56,731 bases of DNA from an uncultured Granulosicoccaceae bacterium (GCA_937951345.1 CALFCF010000107.1:1-56731); one strand, 5' to 3'. Shown: positions 7,482 through 17,747, counted from the first letter of the stretch. Made by a program: numbers and translations. Notes: generated from the letters alone by a model not told the origin.

Positions 7482-9128
7482 TTACATCCTGAAAACGCCA
7501 AAGCGGGTTGACTCAGGTTCTGAGTCGAGCGCTGCTGCCAGCGCTAGCGCCAGAACCTGACGCGTGTCAGCAGGGGCAATAATGCCATCGTCCCACAGGC
7601 GTGCGCTGGCATAATAAGGATGACCTTGTGTTTCGTATTGTTCCAAAAGCGGTTTGCGGAATTCAGTTATCTCATCGTCAGTCATTGGAGTGCCGCTGGC
7701 TGCCATGGCATCCACACGAATCTGCGACAGTACACCTGCTGCCTGTTCACCGCCCATAACGGATATGCGCGCGTTCGGCCACATCCAGATAAATCGTGGA
7801 TCGAATGCTCGACCACACATACCGTAGTTACCGGCGCCAAAACTTCCGCCAACGATGACAGTAAACTTTGGTACCTGAGCACAGGCAACGGCAGTGACCA
7901 TTTTTGCACCGTCTTTGGCGATGCCGCCTGACTCGTACTTTTCGCCAACCATAAACCCGGTGATATTCTGTAAAAACAGTAACGGTATTTTTCGTTGTGC
8001 ACACAACTCGACAAAGTGCGCGCCTTTTAATGCTGATTCAGAAAACAGCACGCCATTGTTGGCCACTATGCCAACAGGTTGTCCGTGTATTTCAGCAAAT
8101 GCACAAACCAGTGTCGTGCCGTAACGGGCCTTAAACTCGTTAAAGCGGCTGCCGTCAACCAGTCTTGCGATGATTTCCCTGCTATCAACCGGTGTGCGGG
8201 AATCGACTGGTACGATGCCGTTAAGTTCTTCTGCCGGATAGAGCGGATCTTCAAACGCATTTAACTCACGCTGGTTTACTTCGGTTTGATTAAACCCGAG
8301 TGGGATGGTGTGTGCAGCAGCAGGTCTGTTTATTGTTGAAAAGATATCACGAGCTATAGCCAGCGCATCTGTTTCTGTCTCGGCAAAATGATCAGCAACA
8401 CCGGAGCGGCTGGTATGTACATCAGCGCCGCCTAAGTCTTCAGCTGTGACGACTTCACCGGTAGCGGCTTTGACCAATGGAGGTCCACCGAGAAAGATGG
8501 TGCCATTGCCTTTTACAATAACGCTTTCGTCTGACATGGCCGGCACATAGGCGCCACCGGCTGTACATGAGCCAAGCACCACTGCAATTTGCGGAATACC
8601 TTCGGCTGACATGTTGGCCTGATTGAAAAAAATTCGGCCGAAGTGTTCACGATCCGGAAATACATCATCCTGCAGTGGCAGATAGGCACCCCCCGAATCC
8701 ACCAGATAGAGGCAGGGTAGTTTGTTTTGTCTGGCAATCTCTTGCGCGCGAAGATGTTTTTTAACGGTAAGCGGGTAGTAAGTACCCCCTTTTACTGTTG
8801 CGTCGTTGGCAACTATAACCACCGGCCGGTTATGTATCCAGCCGATGCCGGCAACAATGCCAGCGCTCGGCACCTTGTCTGGGTAGACTTCGTGGGCCGC
8901 CAGTTGTGAAAATTCAAGAAAGGGTGCGCCATTGTCAACCAGCAGATCAATGCGCTCACGTGGCAGGAGTTTATTGCGTGAACGATGTTTGGTGACAGAC
9001 TTTTCACCACCACCGAGCGCAACCTCACCAACGCGGGACTGCAGATCGGAAACCAATGATTGCATCTGTTGCGCATTGTGGCGAAAGTCGTCACTGGCTG
9101 TATTGATTTTGCTGTCGAAGCCTGTCAT
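7482..9128 (-). CDS. liuB: Methylcrotonyl-CoA carboxylase, carboxyltransferase subunit
   Basis: Transfers the carboxyl group from biotin on LiuD to 3-methylcrotonyl-CoA. 548 residues with the two crotonase-like halves of acyl-CoA carboxyltransferases: the N-terminal half with [32 protein letters not shown] and [16 protein letters not shown]; the C-terminal half with [12 protein letters not shown] and [18 protein letters not shown]. The ending [18 protein letters not shown] is typical of the MCC beta subunit, and the NITGFMVG form favours methylcrotonyl over propionyl substrate. Starts 7 bases after the small membrane protein gene. Confidence 0.95.
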   Translation of the reverse strand: MTGFDSKINTASDDFRHNAQQMQSLVSDLQSRVGEVALGGGEKSVTKHRSRNKLLPRERIDLLVDNGAPFLEFSQLAAHEVYPDKVPSAGIVAGIGWIHNRPVVIVANDATVKGGTYYPLTVKKHLRAQEIARQNKLPCLYLVDSGGAYLPLQDDVFPDREHFGRIFFNQANMSAEGIPQIAVVLGSCTAGGAYVPAMSDESVIVKGNGTIFLGGPPLVKAATGEVVTAEDLGGADVHTSRSGVADHFAETETDALAIARDIFSTINRPAAAHTIPLGFNQTEVNQRELNAFEDPLYPAEELNGIVPVDSRTPVDSREIIARLVDGSRFNEFKARYGTTLVCAFAEIHGQPVGIVANNGVLFSESALKGAHFVELCAQRKIPLLFLQNITGFMVGEKYESGGIAKDGAKMVTAVACAQVPKFTVIVGGSFGAGNYGMCGRAFDPRFIWMWPNARISVMGGEQAAGVLSQIRVDAMAASGTPMTDDEITEFRKPLLEQYETQGHPYYASARLWDDGIIAPADTRQVLALALAAALDSEPESTRFGVFRM

Positions 9129-9135
9129 TGCTGTA

Positions 9136-9492
9136 TCACCACAAAGTGCCGATCGGGCGTCGCCGGGCTAATTGCCACCAACCCCTGCCAATGCGATATA
9201 GCGCTACGACAAGGGTGAGTAAGATAAGCCAATGATTGCCACTACTGTGCCAGTAGAAAAACGCGAGGATATAGGCAGCTCCCAATAACCAGAAAGAAAC
9301 TACCTGCCAGCGAATATGGGATTCTACGTAAGTACCTTTAACATCACTGCCACGCGTATGATTTATCAACATACCCATTACTGCCGTGACACCGAATAAC
9401 ACATGCAGTAACTGCAATAAATAACCGAGTACGCCCAGACGCGTGGCCTGCTGAATCAGCGCATCAGGTTCAGATGGTTGATCATGCTGCAT
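9136..9492 (-). CDS. Small integral membrane protein in the liu operon
   Basis: 118 residues from the ATG at 9492, which overlaps the end of the acyl-CoA dehydrogenase gene by 11 bases. It looks like a DUF4870-type small membrane protein: hydrophobic stretches [39 protein letters not shown] and [15 protein letters not shown], then a basic tail (ARRRPIG). About three membrane helices. Function unknown. Its place among tightly packed catabolic genes suggests co-expression, but no enzymatic residues are visible and membrane uptake or signalling is only a guess. Confidence 0.75.
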   Translation of the reverse strand: MQHDQPSEPDALIQQATRLGVLGYLLQLLHVLFGVTAVMGMLINHTRGSDVKGTYVESHIRWQVVSFWLLGAAYILAFFYWHSSGNHWLILLTLVVALYRIGRGWWQLARRRPIGTLW

Positions 9493-10624
9493 CTTTAACG
9501 AGTGCGCGGCTAATGACCAGGCGTTGTACTTCAGATGTACCTTCGTATATCTGACATACGCGGACATCACGTGCAATCCGTTCGACCGGGAAATCGCTCA
9601 GATAGCCATAGCCGCCGTGTATCTGAATCGCGTTCGAACAAACCTTTTCAGCCATTTCACTGGCAAACAGTTTAGCCATGGACGCCTCGGTCAGACATGG
9701 TTCGTTCTTGTCACGCAGGAGGGCGGCTCGATGGGTTAACAGTCGCGCAGCATCAATCTGCACCGCCATATCGGCGAGCAGAAAGGCAATGGATTGTTGC
9801 TCGACAATGGGCTTTCCGAAAGCAACTCTCTCTTTTGCAAAGGCAAGTGCAGCTTCGTATGCGGCACGTGCCATACCAACAGCCTGTGAGGCAATGCCAA
9901 TGCGTCCACCTTCAAGGTTGGAAAGCGCAATGCGGTAGCCCTCACCAGGTTCCCCGAGCAGATTGCCGGCCGGGATTCGACAGTTGTTGAAAACAATCTG
10001 ACAGGTGTCTGATGCGCGTTGTCCCATTTTGTTTTCAACACTGGCGACTTCATAGCCTTCTGTGGTGGTCGGTACGATGAATGCGGAAATACCGCGCTTA
10101 CCCGCATCGGGATCGGTTACCGCAAAGACAATCGCAACATCAGCAGTACTACCGGAGGTGATGAATTGCTTGGTACCGTTCAGCACCCATTCATTACCTG
10201 ACATTTCAGCACGTGTTGCTATGGCTGATGCATCCGAACCGGCCTGAGGTTCAGTCAGGCAGAATGCCCCCAGCATTTCGCCGCTTGCAAGTGTGGTTAG
10301 ATAGTCCTGCTTTTGCTCGTCAGTGCCGTAGCGCAAAATCGGTAAACACGCGACTGAGTTGTGAACACTCATGATGGTGGAACAGGCACCGTCGCCGGCA
10401 GCAATTTCTTCAAGTGCCATGGAATAGGCAATATTGTCGGTTGCAGCACCACCGAACTGTTCGGGTACCAACATGCCCAGCAGACCCAATTCACCCATTT
10501 CACGCAAGGCTTCGCGCGGAAACGTAGCGTTTTTATCCCACTCTGCGGCATTCGGTGCGAGTTCACGAGTTGCAAACTCTTTTGCCATGTCGCGAATCAT
10601 CAGGTTTTCTTCAGTGTATTGCAT
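9482..10624 (-). CDS. Short-chain acyl-CoA dehydrogenase
   Basis: FAD enzyme that oxidises a short acyl-CoA to the 2-enoyl-CoA and passes electrons to ETF. 380 residues, the usual length. Motifs: [14 protein letters not shown] (FAD/substrate loop), [11 protein letters not shown], and [13 protein letters not shown] with the catalytic base Glu361 in the position used by butyryl-CoA and medium-chain dehydrogenases. It therefore differs from LiuA in this operon, whose base is elsewhere. Butyryl-, isobutyryl- or 2-methylbutyryl-CoA are all possible substrates. Gap to the thiolase gene upstream is 36 bases. Confidence 0.9.
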   Translation of the reverse strand: MQYTEENLMIRDMAKEFATRELAPNAAEWDKNATFPREALREMGELGLLGMLVPEQFGGAATDNIAYSMALEEIAAGDGACSTIMSVHNSVACLPILRYGTDEQKQDYLTTLASGEMLGAFCLTEPQAGSDASAIATRAEMSGNEWVLNGTKQFITSGSTADVAIVFAVTDPDAGKRGISAFIVPTTTEGYEVASVENKMGQRASDTCQIVFNNCRIPAGNLLGEPGEGYRIALSNLEGGRIGIASQAVGMARAAYEAALAFAKERVAFGKPIVEQQSIAFLLADMAVQIDAARLLTHRAALLRDKNEPCLTEASMAKLFASEMAEKVCSNAIQIHGGYGYLSDFPVERIARDVRVCQIYEGTSEVQRLVISRALVKDAA

Positions 10625-10660
10625 AGCAAACGTTACCTGTGTAGGCGATTCCTGAACTGA

Positions 10661-11851
10661 TCAGCTGGCAAGTTCAATAGCTACCGCCGTGGCCTCGCCA
10701 CCGCCGATACATAGCGCTGCAATGCCGGTTTTTAAATCATGTTGACGCAATGCGTTCACCAGTGTGACGAGGATACGTGCTCCCGATGCACCTATCGGAT
10801 GTCCTAGTGCGCAAGCACCGCCATTAACATTAACGCGTTCTTCATCGAGACCAAGCTCTTGAGTCGCTGACATCGTCACGACTGCAAACGCTTCGTTAAT
10901 TTCGTAAAGATCAATATCCGATGCTGTCTTGCCAAGCTTTTCAAGAAGCCTCTCGACAGCGCCAATCGGTGCAGTGGTGAACCAGGCTGGCTCATGCGCA
11001 TGGCTGGCGTGTGCAGTGATAGTCGCTTCCCAGGACAAGCCGTGTTTTTCAGCCACCGAACGTTTCATCAGCACCAGTGCTGCAGCACCATCCGAGATTG
11101 ACGAGGAATTCGCAGCGGTAACCGTGCCGTCCTTTGCAAACGCCGGTCGCAGGGTGGGTATTTTGTCAAAGTTGGCTTTTGGAGGCTGTTCATCTGTATC
11201 AACAACCGTATCGCCTTTACGGCCTTTCACGGTGAAAGGGACTATTTCCTTGCTGAAGACACCGTCGTCAATGGCCTTTTGCGCACGCTTCAGAGAACGA
11301 ATAGCAAAATCATCCTGTTGTTGACGTGTGAATTGATAGCGCGTTGCAGTTTCTTCTGCAAATGTGCCCATTAACCGGCCTTTGTCGTATGCGTCTTCCA
11401 GGCCATCGAGAAACATGTGATCCTGCAAAGCAGCATGCCCCATGCGCAAACCGGATCTGACACGTGGTGCAAGGTAGGGTGCGTTGGTCATGCTTTCCAT
11501 GCCACCTGCAACCATAACCTCGTTGTCCCCACCGAGGAGCAGATCGTGCGCCAGCATGACGGCTTTCATACCGGAGCCGCACATTTTGTTGATAGTGGTA
11601 CAGCCGACACCTAATGGCATACCGGCACCGAGAGCTGCCTGACGCGCTGGTGCCTGGCCTTGACCGGCAGGTAATACGCAACCCATGATAACTTCCTGTA
11701 CTTGTTCGGCTTTTACGTCAGCGCGTTGTAAAGCATCGCTGATAGCGGCAGCACCTAGCTCGGAAGCGGTAGCATCGCTTAGCGAACCTTGAAAGCCACC
11801 CATAGGAGTACGCGACAGGTTTGCAATAACGATAGGATCACTTTTACTCAT
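10661..11851 (-). CDS. Acetyl-CoA acetyltransferase (thiolase II type)
   Basis: Condenses or cleaves acetoacetyl-CoA. 396 residues, standard length. Nucleophile Cys91 in [13 protein letters not shown]; His in [17 protein letters not shown] near 350; second Cys in [15 protein letters not shown] near 382. Acetoacetate is an end product of leucine catabolism, so a thiolase here fits, as does a role in finishing butyryl-CoA oxidation together with the adjacent dehydrogenase. A 224-base gap, largely filled by the MITE-like element, separates it from liuA upstream. Confidence 0.93.
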   Translation of the reverse strand: MSKSDPIVIANLSRTPMGGFQGSLSDATASELGAAAISDALQRADVKAEQVQEVIMGCVLPAGQGQAPARQAALGAGMPLGVGCTTINKMCGSGMKAVMLAHDLLLGGDNEVMVAGGMESMTNAPYLAPRVRSGLRMGHAALQDHMFLDGLEDAYDKGRLMGTFAEETATRYQFTRQQQDDFAIRSLKRAQKAIDDGVFSKEIVPFTVKGRKGDTVVDTDEQPPKANFDKIPTLRPAFAKDGTVTAANSSSISDGAAALVLMKRSVAEKHGLSWEATITAHASHAHEPAWFTTAPIGAVERLLEKLGKTASDIDLYEINEAFAVVTMSATQELGLDEERVNVNGGACALGHPIGASGARILVTLVNALRQHDLKTGIAALCIGGGEATAVAIELAS

Positions 11852-11905
11852 GTTTCAGTCCGGTTGGTGTGTCTAACGACAATAGCGTGTCAACAAATTA
11901 GTTAG

Positions 11906-12045
11906 GGAACCTCTGATTTATTGCCTGCGTTGCCAGGGCTGCGTTGAAATTCGGCTCAAAATACTCATGTATTCGCATATACACTGCGCTTTTTCGCCAA
12001 ATTTCGCCTTGCCCTGCCTGCCTCGCCTAATAAATCAGAGGTTCC
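11906..12045. mobile_element. 140-bp MITE-like element, copy A (inside the liu operon)
   Basis: Ends in perfect 17-bp inverted repeats GGAACCTCTGATTTATT / AATAAATCAGAGGTTCC. It is flanked by the direct repeat TTAG on both sides (11902-11905 and 12046-12049). The arms are imperfectly complementary over their whole length. The inner hairpin TGTAT-TCGCAT-ATACA (11968-11983) is centred on 11975.5, exactly the midpoint. No coding capacity. It lies between liuA and the thiolase gene. Confidence 0.9.
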
Positions 12046-12075
12046 TTAGTGTGTAGGTTAAAGATTTACCAGTGA

Positions 12076-13245
12076 TCAGACCGTGTCGCTGAACAGTTCC
12101 CGACCTATCAGCATGCGTCTGATCTCTGATGTGCCCGCTCCAATTTCATAGAGTTTGGCATCTCTTAACAATCTTCCGGTGGGATAGTCATTGATGTAAC
12201 CATTCCCGCCGAGTGACTGGATTGCCTCGAGTGCCATCCAGGTTGCTTTTTCTGCCGAGTATAAAATTACACCCGCTGCATCCTTGCGTGTCGTTTCACC
12301 ACGATCACAGGCTGCAGCGACAGCATAGACGTACGCTTTACAGGCATTCATCGTGGTATACATATCAGCGAGCTTGCCCTGCATCAATTCAAATTCGCCA
12401 ATGGATTGCCCGAACTGTTTACGCTCGTGCACATAAGGCAATACAACATCCATACAGGCATCCATGATACCTAGTGGGCCACCGGATAAAACCACGCGTT
12501 CGTAGTCGAGCCCGCTCATAAGAACCTTAACGCCACCGCCCACGGCTCCCAGTACATTCTCCGGAGGTACCTGACAGTTTTCGAAAACAAGTTCGCAGGT
12601 GTTGGAACCGCGCATGCCGAGCTTGTCGAGTTTTTGCGCAGTTGAAAATCCGTCAAAATCTTTTTCAATAAGAAAAGCTGTAATGCCCTTGGGGCCCGCT
12701 TCCATATCGGTTTTAGCATAAACGACCAGCACATCTGCATCCGGTCCGTTTGTGATCCACATTTTGTTGCCGTTCAGTACATATCCATTGCCTTGTTTTT
12801 CTGCACGCAGTTTCATACTAACGACATCAGAACCGGAGCCGGGTTCGCTCATGGCAAGTGCACCAATGTGTTCGCCACTAATCAGTTTGGGCAGGTATGT
12901 TTCCTTCTGGCGGTCGTCGCCATTGCGGGAAATTTGATTCACACACAAATTCGAATGTGCACCGTAGGACAGACCAACTGACGCCGATGCTCGACTGATT
13001 TCCTGCATCGCCAGTGTGTGAGCCAGATACCCCATGTTGCTGCCGCCGTACTCTTCGGCCACCGTTATTCCCAGTACACCGAGATCGCCCATTTTTTTCC
13101 AGGCATCCATCGGGAACTGGTTGCTGGCATCTATTTCAGCGGCGAGCGGCGCGATCTCCTTTTGGGCGAACTCAGCTACCGACTCTTGCAACATATGCAG
13201 AGAATCATCGAAATCGAATTTCAGAGTTGGATAGTGGGTGATCAT
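12076..13245 (-). CDS. liuA: Isovaleryl-CoA dehydrogenase
   Basis: Oxidises isovaleryl-CoA to 3-methylcrotonyl-CoA, the first committed step after leucine transamination and decarboxylation. 389 residues. The catalytic base is Glu249 in [19 protein letters not shown], the relocated position diagnostic of isovaleryl-CoA dehydrogenases. The usual C-terminal Glu site reads [15 protein letters not shown], with Gly in that position, as expected. FAD motifs [15 protein letters not shown] and [11 protein letters not shown] are intact. First structural gene after liuR (137-base gap). Confidence 0.95.
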   Translation of the reverse strand: MITHYPTLKFDFDDSLHMLQESVAEFAQKEIAPLAAEIDASNQFPMDAWKKMGDLGVLGITVAEEYGGSNMGYLAHTLAMQEISRASASVGLSYGAHSNLCVNQISRNGDDRQKETYLPKLISGEHIGALAMSEPGSGSDVVSMKLRAEKQGNGYVLNGNKMWITNGPDADVLVVYAKTDMEAGPKGITAFLIEKDFDGFSTAQKLDKLGMRGSNTCELVFENCQVPPENVLGAVGGGVKVLMSGLDYERVVLSGGPLGIMDACMDVVLPYVHERKQFGQSIGEFELMQGKLADMYTTMNACKAYVYAVAAACDRGETTRKDAAGVILYSAEKATWMALEAIQSLGGNGYINDYPTGRLLRDAKLYEIGAGTSEIRRMLIGRELFSDTV

Positions 13246-13382
13246 GTCATGTGACTCTGATGGCGAGATTGTTTGCGTAGATCAAACAAGCAGAAATTTG
13301 CAGGTAGTCGAAGTGACAATATTGTACGAGATACCTTACCTGCATCACGGTTGATGCCAATGGATGCTAATAGGCATGCAGA

Positions 13383-13823
13383 CTAGATCACCACTGCATG
13401 ATCTTTCTCAATTGAGGGATGTTCGAGTCCCTCATCCTGATCATTGAATCGTTGTAATTGCTTCATGCAATTGTTTTCCAGTTCTTCGATTTCATGAAGT
13501 GACTCCTCCAGATCCTGCAATTGTGCCAGCAGCTGGCGACGGGTGGACTGCAGGGCGCCGATCATTTGTCGCAATTGCTGACGCTCGCCTTCGCCGGAAG
13601 GGGCGTCGTACAGATCAATGAGTCGCTTGATCTCATCCAGCGGCCAGCCCAGCCGTTTACCCCGCAGGATAAGTTTCAGGCGGGTACGATCTGCCCGGCT
13701 ATAGATACGTGTCTGGCCTTCGCGTTCTGGCGACAGCAGGTGCTTGTCTTCATAGAAACGGATGGTTCGGGTGGTAATCGCAAACTCGCGCGATAATTCC
13801 GTTATTGTGTAAGTCTGGGACAT
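13383..13823 (-). CDS. liuR: MerR family regulator of branched-chain acid catabolism, LiuR type
   Basis: 146 residues. The winged helix-turn-helix is at 4-75 (YTITELSREFAITTRTIRFY, EGQTRIYSRADRTRLKLILR). A long dimerisation coiled coil follows at about 80-130 (rich in Q, L, E), then a short acidic tail. LiuR proteins control leucine/isovalerate genes in proteobacteria. First gene of the operon and so probably autoregulated: a 22-bp perfect palindrome overlaps its own promoter. There is no Shine-Dalgarno site, and the -10 box ends only six bases before the ATG, so translation is probably leaderless. Confidence 0.92.
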   Translation of the reverse strand: MSQTYTITELSREFAITTRTIRFYEDKHLLSPEREGQTRIYSRADRTRLKLILRGKRLGWPLDEIKRLIDLYDAPSGEGERQQLRQMIGALQSTRRQLLAQLQDLEESLHEIEELENNCMKQLQRFNDQDEGLEHPSIEKDHAVVI

Positions 13824-13829
13824 TGGTTA

Positions 13830-13859
13830 ATAATAAGTTGACGTTTACGTAAACGTCAA
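13830..13859 (-). promoter_or_regulatory. liuR promoter (leaderless arrangement)
   Basis: On the minus strand, TTGACG (13859-13854) and TATTAT (13835-13830) are separated by 18 bases, a good sigma-70 match. The ATG of liuR begins at 13823, six bases after the -10 box, which places the expected transcription start at or next to the A of the ATG. The operator palindrome covers the -35 box and most of the spacer, as usual for MerR-family targets. Confidence 0.7.
13838..13859. promoter_or_regulatory. LiuR operator, 22-bp perfect palindrome
   Basis: The half site TTGACGTTTAC is followed directly by its exact reverse complement. The core TTTACGTAAACG agrees with the motif known for LiuR regulators. 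It sits in the 295-bp divergent region between liuR and icmF, so it could control both transcription units. No second copy was noticed upstream of liuA or elsewhere in the operon. Confidence 0.85.
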
Positions 13860-14005
13860 TCTGGAATGCCGATCAAAGCCTGTGCAGGCCCATGCCTTTT
13901 TCTATCCGGACTACTGCCGGGTGTCGGTGTTTTTGATCGGGATGTATTCCGGACTCGCTAAAGTGCTCGAATATAAGAATTACCGGCACTCGGAATAGGC
14001 GCCTG

Positions 14006-14033
14006 TTGCGGCTATTAAATATAAATATATTAC
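14006..14033 (+). promoter_or_regulatory. Candidate icmF promoter
   Basis: TTGCGG (14006-14011) and TATTAC (14028-14033) are 16 bases apart within an AT-rich stretch. This is a visual match only. It lies about 150 bases from the LiuR palindrome, further than expected for direct LiuR action on this promoter. Confidence 0.3.
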
Positions 14034-14118
14034 ATGTACGGTCACTGAAAACTGCTGAGTGCAGTGCGGTGGCCGATAAGTTCTACAGTGACTTGCCTCC
14101 AGCTAACGAGGATTGCAG

Positions 14119-17100
14119 ATGGCGACAAATGCGAAATTGTCCAGTGAATCAGTGGTCGATGAGTTGCGCCCGGTACGGTTTGTAACTGCGGCCAGCTTGT
14201 TTGACGGACACGATGCGTCCATCAACATTATGCGACGCATGCTACAGGCATCCGGTGTCGAGGTGATTCACCTCGGACACAATCGATCAGTTGAGGAGAT
14301 TGTGACTGCTGCTGTGGCTGAAGATGCACAGGGCATAGCGATTAGTTCCTATCAAGGTGGACATGTTGAATTTTTTAAATACCTGATTGATTGTCTCTCG
14401 GAACTGAAATGCGAGCATATTCGCGTGTTCGGTGGTGGTGGTGGTGTCATCGTCCCGCAGGAGATTGACGAACTGCACGCATACGGTGTTGCGCGGATTT
14501 TTTCTCCGCAGGATGGTCTGGATATGGGGCTCCAGGGCATGATCGATCATATGGTCAGTACCGCAAAAGAAGTGGTCGGACACAGTGTCGATGTCGATAA
14601 CTTCCATGATAGTGACTCCGTTGCTTTGTCGCGCAGACTAAGCGCGATAGAGAACGATGAGCTCAGTGATGCGGTGTTGCGCAAAATGCGTGAACAGGCT
14701 GAATCTTTGACGGGTTGCCCGGTGCTGGGAATCACCGGCACAGGCGGATCAGGTAAATCATCGTTGACCGACGAGCTGGTCAGGCGCTTTAGACTGGATC
14801 AACAGGACAAACTTCGCATTGCGCTCCTTGCAGTTGATCCGACGCGTCGAAAGACCGGTGGCGCACTGCTCGGTGATCGCATACGCATGAATGCCATCAA
14901 TCATCCGGGTATTTACATGCGCTCTCTGGCTACGCGTTCAGCCGGCTCGGAAGTGCCGTCATACCTGGGCGATGTAATCAGTGCAACGCGTCTGGCTGGA
15001 TTTGATCTTGTCATTGTTGAAACCCCGGGAATTGGGCAAGGAGATGCCGGTATTGTGCCGTTGTGTGATTTGTCTTTATATGTAATGACACCTGAATTCG
15101 GTGCTGCGAGTCAGCTCGAGAAGATTGACATGCTCGACTACGCCGACGTTGTTGCTATCAACAAGCTCGAACGCAAGGGTGGTCAGGATGCGTTACGGGA
15201 TGTTGCGAAACAGGTGCAGCGAAATCGCGAAGCCTTCAGTCAGCCACCTGCAGAAATGCCCGTCTACGGGACGATAGCCGCTCGTTTCAACGACGACGGT
15301 GTTACGGCGCTGTATCAGGAATTGATCGAGCAACTTGTCGGCAAGGGTTTGTCCTGTGAGGTTGGTAAACTTGAAAAAGTGAGTGGTAAGGCAAGTACTC
15401 GACAAACGTCAATCATCCCGGCCAGTAGTGAGCGATATCTGGCAGAGATAGCTGACTCAGTCCGTGGTTACAAGCAAATGGCGCAACAACAGGCACTCGT
15501 TGCAAGACAGCGTCAACAGTTGCAATCCAGCCTGACGATTCTGCGCTCAGAGAATGCCACGGATTCTATCGACGCCGAAGACTTGTTTAACGCTGCGATA
15601 GAAAAACGCGAACAGCAACTCGATGCAAAAATTCAAGCACTGTTAGCTGCATGGCCTGAAATCGCTGAGCGTTATCGGCAAGATGAGTTTGTCGCAAAGG
15701 TTCGTGATAAAGAGATCAGAACGCAGCTTGTGTTCGACAGCCTCAGTGGTACGCGCATTAGAAAAGTATCATTGCCTCAGTTTGAAGATCACGGCGAACT
15801 GCTCAAGTTTTTGATGCTCGAGAACTTGCCTGGCTATTTCCCTTTCACCGCTGGTGTCTTTGCGTTCAAACGTGAAAATGAAGATCCCACCCGGATGTTT
15901 GCCGGTGAGGGGGATGCGTTCAGAACCAACGCGCGTTTCAAGGCATTGTCTGAACACTCTGATGCCAAGCGACTTTCCACCGCTTTTGATTCAGTTACGT
16001 TGTATGGCAATGATCCCGCAGTGCGCCCCGATATCTATGGCAAAGTCGGTAATTCAGGTGTTTCTATCGCTACGGTAGAAGACATGCAGGTACTGTATGA
16101 CGGATTTGATCTGTGTGATCCAACTACATCTGTTTCGATGACAATAAACGGCCCGGCGCCAACAATACTGGCGTTTTTCTTTATCACCGCGTTTCGTCAA
16201 CAGCAGCAAAGATTCATTGATAAAAACGGTCGTAATCCTAATGATGATGAGTTGGCAGAATTACGTGCCTGGACACTCGCGAATCTACGCGGCACGGTAC
16301 AGGCAGACATACTTAAGGAAGATCAAGGCCAGAACACCTGTATTTTTTCAACTGAGTTCAGTCTCAAAGTTATGGGTGATATTCAGCAGTACTTTATCGA
16401 TAACAATGTCAGAAACTTCTACTCGGTATCGATATCCGGTTATCACATTGCCGAAGCTGGTGCGAATCCGATAACGCAACTCGCATTAACCCTGGCTAAC
16501 GGCTTTACCTATATAGAGTCATATCTTGCGCGTGGTATGCACGTGGATGATTTTGCCCCGAACCTGTCTTTTTTCTTCAGCAACGGCATGGACCCAGAAT
16601 ATTCAGTCATGGGGCGTGTTGCACGGCGAATCTGGGCTGTTACATTGCGTGAGCGCTACGGTGCTAACGAGCGCAGTCAACGGCTCAAGTACCATATCCA
16701 GACGTCCGGGCGTTCACTGCATGCACAAGAAATGTCATTCAACGACATTCGAACGACTTTGCAGGCACTTATCGCCGTCTACGATAATTGTAATTCGTTG
16801 CATACCAATGCTTACGATGAGGCGATTACAACACCTACCGAAGAATCTGTGCGACGTGCGCTTGCTATACAACTTATTATTAATCGTGAATGGGGTCTTG
16901 CGCAGACACAGAATCCCAATCAGGGCAGTTACGTTATTGACGAACTAACGGAACTGGTTGAGGAGGCAGTGTTATCAGAGTTTGAAAGACTGTCTGAACG
17001 GGGTGGCGTACTGGGTGCAATGGAAACAGGGTATCAGCGGGGCAAGATTCAGGATGAGTCAATGTACTACGAACACCGTAAGCACGATGGCAGCCTGCCT

Positions 17101-17385
17101 ATTGTCGGTGTTAACACCTTTCTTAATCCTGAGGGCGAAGAGCTACCGGAAATCCAACTGGCACGTTCTACCGACGACGAGAAACAGAGCCAGCTAAAAC
17201 GACTCGACGCATTCCAGCAGACACACGCTGAAAAAGCCGATGCGGCACTGGAAGCCGTTAAGCGCGTGGCGATTGCAGACGGCAACATATTCGCAGCACT
17301 GATTGATGCGGCAGAGCATTGCTCGCTGGGGCAGCTGACGCAAGCGTTGTTTGATGTTGGTGGTCAGTATCGCCGCTCTATGTAG
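14119..17385 (+). CDS. icmF: Fused B12-dependent isobutyryl-CoA mutase (IcmF)
   Basis: Isomerises isobutyryl-CoA and n-butyryl-CoA with adenosylcobalamin, carrying its own G-protein chaperone. 1088 residues. The N-terminal cobalamin-binding domain has DGHDAS near residue 30 and [13 protein letters not shown] MeaI-type GTPase follows, with Walker [10 protein letters not shown] near 207 and NKLERKG. The C-terminal mutase barrel starts near 550. Specificity residues are IcmF-like: [15 protein letters not shown] has Phe where methylmalonyl-CoA mutase has Tyr, and [15 protein letters not shown] has Gln where that enzyme has Arg. The start is the ATG at 14119, six bases after AACGAGGA. Some IcmFs also convert isovaleryl-CoA and pivalyl-CoA. 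Confidence 0.95.
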   Translation: MATNAKLSSESVVDELRPVRFVTAASLFDGHDASINIMRRMLQASGVEVIHLGHNRSVEEIVTAAVAEDAQGIAISSYQGGHVEFFKYLIDCLSELKCEHIRVFGGGGGVIVPQEIDELHAYGVARIFSPQDGLDMGLQGMIDHMVSTAKEVVGHSVDVDNFHDSDSVALSRRLSAIENDELSDAVLRKMREQAESLTGCPVLGITGTGGSGKSSLTDELVRRFRLDQQDKLRIALLAVDPTRRKTGGALLGDRIRMNAINHPGIYMRSLATRSAGSEVPSYLGDVISATRLAGFDLVIVETPGIGQGDAGIVPLCDLSLYVMTPEFGAASQLEKIDMLDYADVVAINKLERKGGQDALRDVAKQVQRNREAFSQPPAEMPVYGTIAARFNDDGVTALYQELIEQLVGKGLSCEVGKLEKVSGKASTRQTSIIPASSERYLAEIADSVRGYKQMAQQQALVARQRQQLQSSLTILRSENATDSIDAEDLFNAAIEKREQQLDAKIQALLAAWPEIAERYRQDEFVAKVRDKEIRTQLVFDSLSGTRIRKVSLPQFEDHGELLKFLMLENLPGYFPFTAGVFAFKRENEDPTRMFAGEGDAFRTNARFKALSEHSDAKRLSTAFDSVTLYGNDPAVRPDIYGKVGNSGVSIATVEDMQVLYDGFDLCDPTTSVSMTINGPAPTILAFFFITAFRQQQQRFIDKNGRNPNDDELAELRAWTLANLRGTVQADILKEDQGQNTCIFSTEFSLKVMGDIQQYFIDNNVRNFYSVSISGYHIAEAGANPITQLALTLANGFTYIESYLARGMHVDDFAPNLSFFFSNGMDPEYSVMGRVARRIWAVTLRERYGANERSQRLKYHIQTSGRSLHAQEMSFNDIRTTLQALIAVYDNCNSLHTNAYDEAITTPTEESVRRALAIQLIINREWGLAQTQNPNQGSYVIDELTELVEEAVLSEFERLSERGGVLGAMETGYQRGKIQDESMYYEHRKHDGSLPIVGVNTFLNPEGEELPEIQLARSTDDEKQSQLKRLDAFQQTHAEKADAALEAVKRVAIADGNIFAALIDAAEHCSLGQLTQALFDVGGQYRRSM

Positions 17386-17457
17386 GGTTGTTTCCTGCAT
17401 TAATTGAATATTTTCGCTACACTGAAACCTGTTTTAGCGTAACAGGAGTAGGTTCGC

Positions 17458-17745
17458 GTGTTTGTGGTTCTGTTGAAGTTCTCTGACAATCGTTCTGCTG
17501 CCTCTGAACATATGGCTGGTCACAATAGCTGGCTCAAACAGGGGTTTGATGACGATGTATTTCTGCTCGCAGGCAGTTTGGAAACCGGGCAGGGTGGCTC
17601 CGTCTTTGCGCACAATGTTTCGCGTGAGGCACTACAAGAACGGATCGACACTGACCCGTTTGTTATGCAACGCGTAGTTTCCGCAGAGGTAATCGAGATC
17701 TCGCCCAAAATGACAGACACCCGACTGGAATTTCTCGCAAGTTAA
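17458..17745 (+). CDS. YciI family protein
   Basis: 95 residues, a YciI-like ferredoxin-fold protein (MFVVLLKFSDNRSAASEHMAGHNSWLKQ). It keeps the typical pattern of an internal His near residue 22 (AGHNSWL) and Asp in the DTDPFVMQ segment that line the family's putative active site. Function is not established for the family. The start is GTG with AGGAGTAGG a few bases upstream. It follows icmF by 72 bases and precedes the MOSC gene by 2, so the last two are clearly one transcript. Confidence 0.85.
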   Translation: MFVVLLKFSDNRSAASEHMAGHNSWLKQGFDDDVFLLAGSLETGQGGSVFAHNVSREALQERIDTDPFVMQRVVSAEVIEISPKMTDTRLEFLAS

Positions 17746-17747
17746 CG

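Noticed and set aside
13860-14118. Cobalamin riboswitch upstream of icmF
   Set aside because: I looked for the conserved B12-box pattern because the enzyme uses B12, and saw none.
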